Source: Hydractinia symbiolongicarpus
Lineage: Eukaryota > Cnidaria > Hydrozoa > Anthoathecata > Hydractiniidae
Direction of reading: 5' to 3'
Assembly: GCF_029227915.1 (NCBI RefSeq)
Contig: NC_079880.1
Coordinates: 4,466,001-4,530,000 of the forward strand
Length of the DNA: 64,000 nt
Shown here: in pieces, positions 61,797 through 64,000 of the stretch
Layout: every line of letters starts with the position of its first letter
How positions within the stretch are numbered: position 1 is the stretch's first letter
Made by a program: the position numbers and the translations under genes
Notes under the pieces: generated by a model
Databases searched by the model: none
The model's input: only the letters and a program-made list of their open reading frames with translations
What the model was told of the DNA's origin: nothing

Positions 61797-64000
61797 ATGT
61801 TTTCATTTTTGATGAGACGCTGAATAAAAGCAGTTCAATCGCCGGCAAACGAAAACCTGCGATTTCCCGTAAATCCCGGACTCGGCCCGTATAGTCAAAA
61901 GTATACAAAGAAAGTACCCAGGGAGTAAACTCATTTCCAAAACGATTTTTTAAATTATTTTTTCACCACTAAAACGCATAAGACTTGTAGTTTTTAAAAA
62001 TGTTTTCATTTTTGATGAGACGCTGAATAAAAGAAGTTTAATCGCCGGCAAACGAAAATCCGCGATTTCCCGTAAATCCCGGGCTTGGCCCGTATAGTCA
62101 AAAGTATACAAAGAAAGTACCCAGGGAGTAAACTCATTTCCCGAACGATTTTTTAAATTACTTTTTCACCACTAAACCGCATGAGACTTGTAGTTTTTAA
62201 AAATGTTTTCATTTTTGATGAGACGCTGAATAAAAGAAGTTTAATCGCCGGCAAACGAAAACCCGCGATTTCCCGTAAATCCCAGGCTTGGCCCGTATAG
62301 TCAAAAGTATACAAAGAAAGTACCCAGGGAGTAAACTCATTTCCCGAACGATTTTTTAAATTACTTCTTCACCACTAAAACGCATGAGACTTGTAGTTTT
62401 TAAAAATGTTTTTATTTTTGATGAGACGCTGAATAAAAGAAGTTTAATCGCCGGCAAACGAAAACCTGCGATTTCCCGTAAATCCTGGACTCGGCCCGTA
62501 TAGTCAAGAGTATACAAAGAAAGTACCCAGGGAGTAAACTCATTTCCCAAACGATTTTTTAAATTATTATTTAACCACTAAAGCCCATGAGACTTGTAGT
62601 TTTTAAAAATGTTTTCATTTTTGATGAGACGCTGAATAAAAGAAGTTTAATCGCCGGCAAACGAGAACCCGCGATTTCCCGTAAATCCCGGACTCGGCCC
62701 GTATAGTTAAAAGTATACAAGGAAAGTACCCAGTGAGTAAACTCATTTCCCGAACGAATTTTTAAATTATTTTTTCACCACTAAAACGTATGAGACTTGT
62801 AGTTTTCAAAAATGTTTTCATTTTTGATAAGACGCTGAATAAAAGAAGTTTAATCGCCGACAAACGAAAACCTGCGATTTCCCGTAAATCCCGGACTCGG
62901 CCCGTATAGTCAAAAGTATACAAAGAAAGTACCCAGGGTGTAAACTCATTTCCCGAACGATTTTTTAAATTATTTTTTCACCACTAAAACGCATGAGACT
63001 TGTAGTTTTCAAAAATGTTTTCATTTTTGATGAGACGCTGAATAAAAGAAGTTTAATCGCCGGCAAACGAAAACCTGCGATTTCCCGTAAATCCCGTACT
63101 CGGCCCGTATAGTCAAAAGTATACAAAGAAAGTACCCAGGGAGTAAACTCATTTCCCAAACGATTTTTTAAATTATTATTTCACCACTAAAGCTCATGAG
63201 ACTTGTAGTTTTTAAAAATGTTTTCATTTTTGATGAGACGCTGAATAAAAGAAGTTTAATCGCCGGCAAACGAAAACCTGCGATTTCCCGTAAATCCCGG
63301 ACTCGGCCCGTATAGTCAAAAGTACACAAGGAAAGTACCCAGTGAGTAAACTCATTTCCCTAACGAATTTTTAAATTATTTTTTCACCACTAAAACGGAT
63401 GAGACTTGTAGTTTTCAAAAATGCTTTCATTTTTGATGAGACGCTGAATAAAAGAAGTTTAATCGCCGGCAAACGAAAACCTGCGATTTCCCGTAAATCC
63501 CGGACTCGGCCCGTATAGTCAAAAGTACACAAGGAAAGTACCCAGTGAGTAAACTCATTTCCCTAACGAATTTTTAAATTATTTTTTAACCACTAAAACG
63601 GATGAGACTTGTAGTTTTCGAAAATGCTTTCATTTTTGATGAGACGCTGAATAAAAGAAGTTTAATCGCCGGCAAACGAAAACCTGCGATTTCCCGTAAA
63701 TCCCGGACTCGGCCTGTATAGTCAAGAGTATACAAAGAGAGTACCCAGGGTGTAAACTCATTTCCCGAACGATTTTTTAAATTATTTTTTCACCACTAAA
63801 ACGCATGAGACTTGTAGTTTTCAAAAATGTTTTCATTTTTGATGAGACGCAGAATAAAAGAAGTTTAATCGCCTGCAAACGAAAACCTGCGATTTCCCGT
63901 AAATCCCGGACTCGGCCGGTATAGTCAAAAGTATACAAAGAAAGTACCCAGGGAGTAAACTCATTTCCCAAACGATTTTTTAAATTATTATTTCACCACT
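61797..64000 (+). repeat. Near-identical distant duplicate of 42,129-44,332
   Basis: The offset is a constant 19,668 bp from CAGTTCAATCG (42,163 and 61,831) to the window edge, so no net indel has occurred in about 2.2 kb. I saw two base differences: ACTCAGCCC versus ACTCGGCCC near 42,215/61,883, and TTGTGGTTTTCG versus TTGTAGTTTTCG near 43,945/63,613. Rare private states (GACGCAGAATAAAAG, TCGCCTGCAAACG, CACTAAACCGCATG, TTACTTCTTC) are shared. The duplicate may extend past the window. Confidence 0.92.

Larger units (their letters stand above)
1..64000 (+). repeat. Satellite DNA array, ~203-bp monomer, ~315 head-to-tail copies
   Basis: The GATGAGACGCT motif recurs every 201-204 bp from position 3 (3, 206, 409 and so on) to the end of the window, always on the + strand. 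Each monomer keeps one order of parts: GATGAGACGCT, a CGCCGGC segment, CGATTTCCC, a GTATAGTC segment, TATACAAAGAAAGTAC, AAACTCATTTCC, CGATTTTTTAAATTA, CACCACTAAAA, GAGACTTGTAG, then a T-rich tail. Summing the blocks gives about 315 monomers. Nothing else interrupts the array, so there is no gene, RNA gene or mobile element anywhere in it. Long pure arrays of this kind are known from centromeric and pericentromeric heterochromatin; placing this one there is inference. I do not recognise the family. Confidence 0.98.

Noticed and set aside
19383-63971. Repeated antisense open frames of 62-71 codons, many nearly identical in translation
   Set aside because: They are one frame of the monomer that happens to lack stops over about 195 bp, present in only a minority of the ~315 monomers. 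They begin and end at fixed places in the repeat, their differences change the amino acid freely, and a 203-bp period prevents any longer frame. No coding signal supports them.
1-64000. CRISPR array
   Set aside because: The period is 203 bp with no short repeat/unique spacer alternation; the whole unit repeats.
1-64000. Terminal repeats or target-site duplications of a transposon as origin of the array
   Set aside because: No inverted or direct terminal structure, and no element-like coding sequence, was seen at any domain border; borders are in register with the monomer.
1-64000. Known satellites (primate alpha, mouse minor/major, plant 180-bp families)
   Set aside because: Period and sequence do not match what I know of these families; a library search would be needed to name it.

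Overview
The whole 64-kb window is one uninterrupted head-to-tail satellite DNA array. The monomer is about 203 bp, roughly 38% G+C by hand count of a consensus-like copy, and about 315 copies follow one another in the same orientation. I found no unique sequence, no transposon insertion, no inversion, no RNA gene and no credible protein gene. The only open frames are 62-71 codons, lie within about one monomer, and are the same antisense frame repeated. Because 203 is not a multiple of 3, the frame changes at every monomer boundary. A long, pure array of nucleosome-sized monomers with higher-order repeats (HORs) is typical of eukaryotic centromeric or pericentromeric heterochromatin. I do not recognise the monomer and cannot name the organism. 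It is not primate alpha satellite, which has a 171-bp unit.

Monomers are numbered from the conserved GATGAGACGCT motif; the first falls at position 3. Diagnostic variants split the array into domains. 1-11,547: variable-length HORs (17, 7, 8, 6 and 10 monomers) sharing the leading order G-A-C-H-I. 11,548-14,381: two copies of a 7-monomer unit (1,417 bp each). 14,382-15,394: alternating dimers. 15,395-23,703: a 9-monomer unit, then two 16-monomer units that contain it. 23,704-35,253: three overlapping versions of one block, differing by gains or losses of about three monomers. 35,254-39,303: short units, ending in 4-monomer repeats. 39,304-42,954: two 9-monomer units. 42,955-44,375: seven monomers. 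44,376-53,497: 15-, 13- and 17-monomer units. 53,498-61,607: 16-, 13- and 11-monomer units. 61,608-64,000: after a short junction, a near-identical copy of 42,129-44,332.

The layout reads as a record of repeated unequal exchange. Small units were duplicated, the duplicates were nested into larger ones, and one block was copied about 19.7 kb away. Any function would be structural (chromatin, centromere, possibly non-coding transcripts) and is inference. Monomer sub-features worth noting are an A/T-rich block with paired T-runs, a short GC-rich inverted repeat, and a 9-bp inverted repeat that is perfect in only a subset of monomers. All comparisons were made by eye; boundaries are good to a few bases where a diagnostic motif is cited, and identity figures are approximate.
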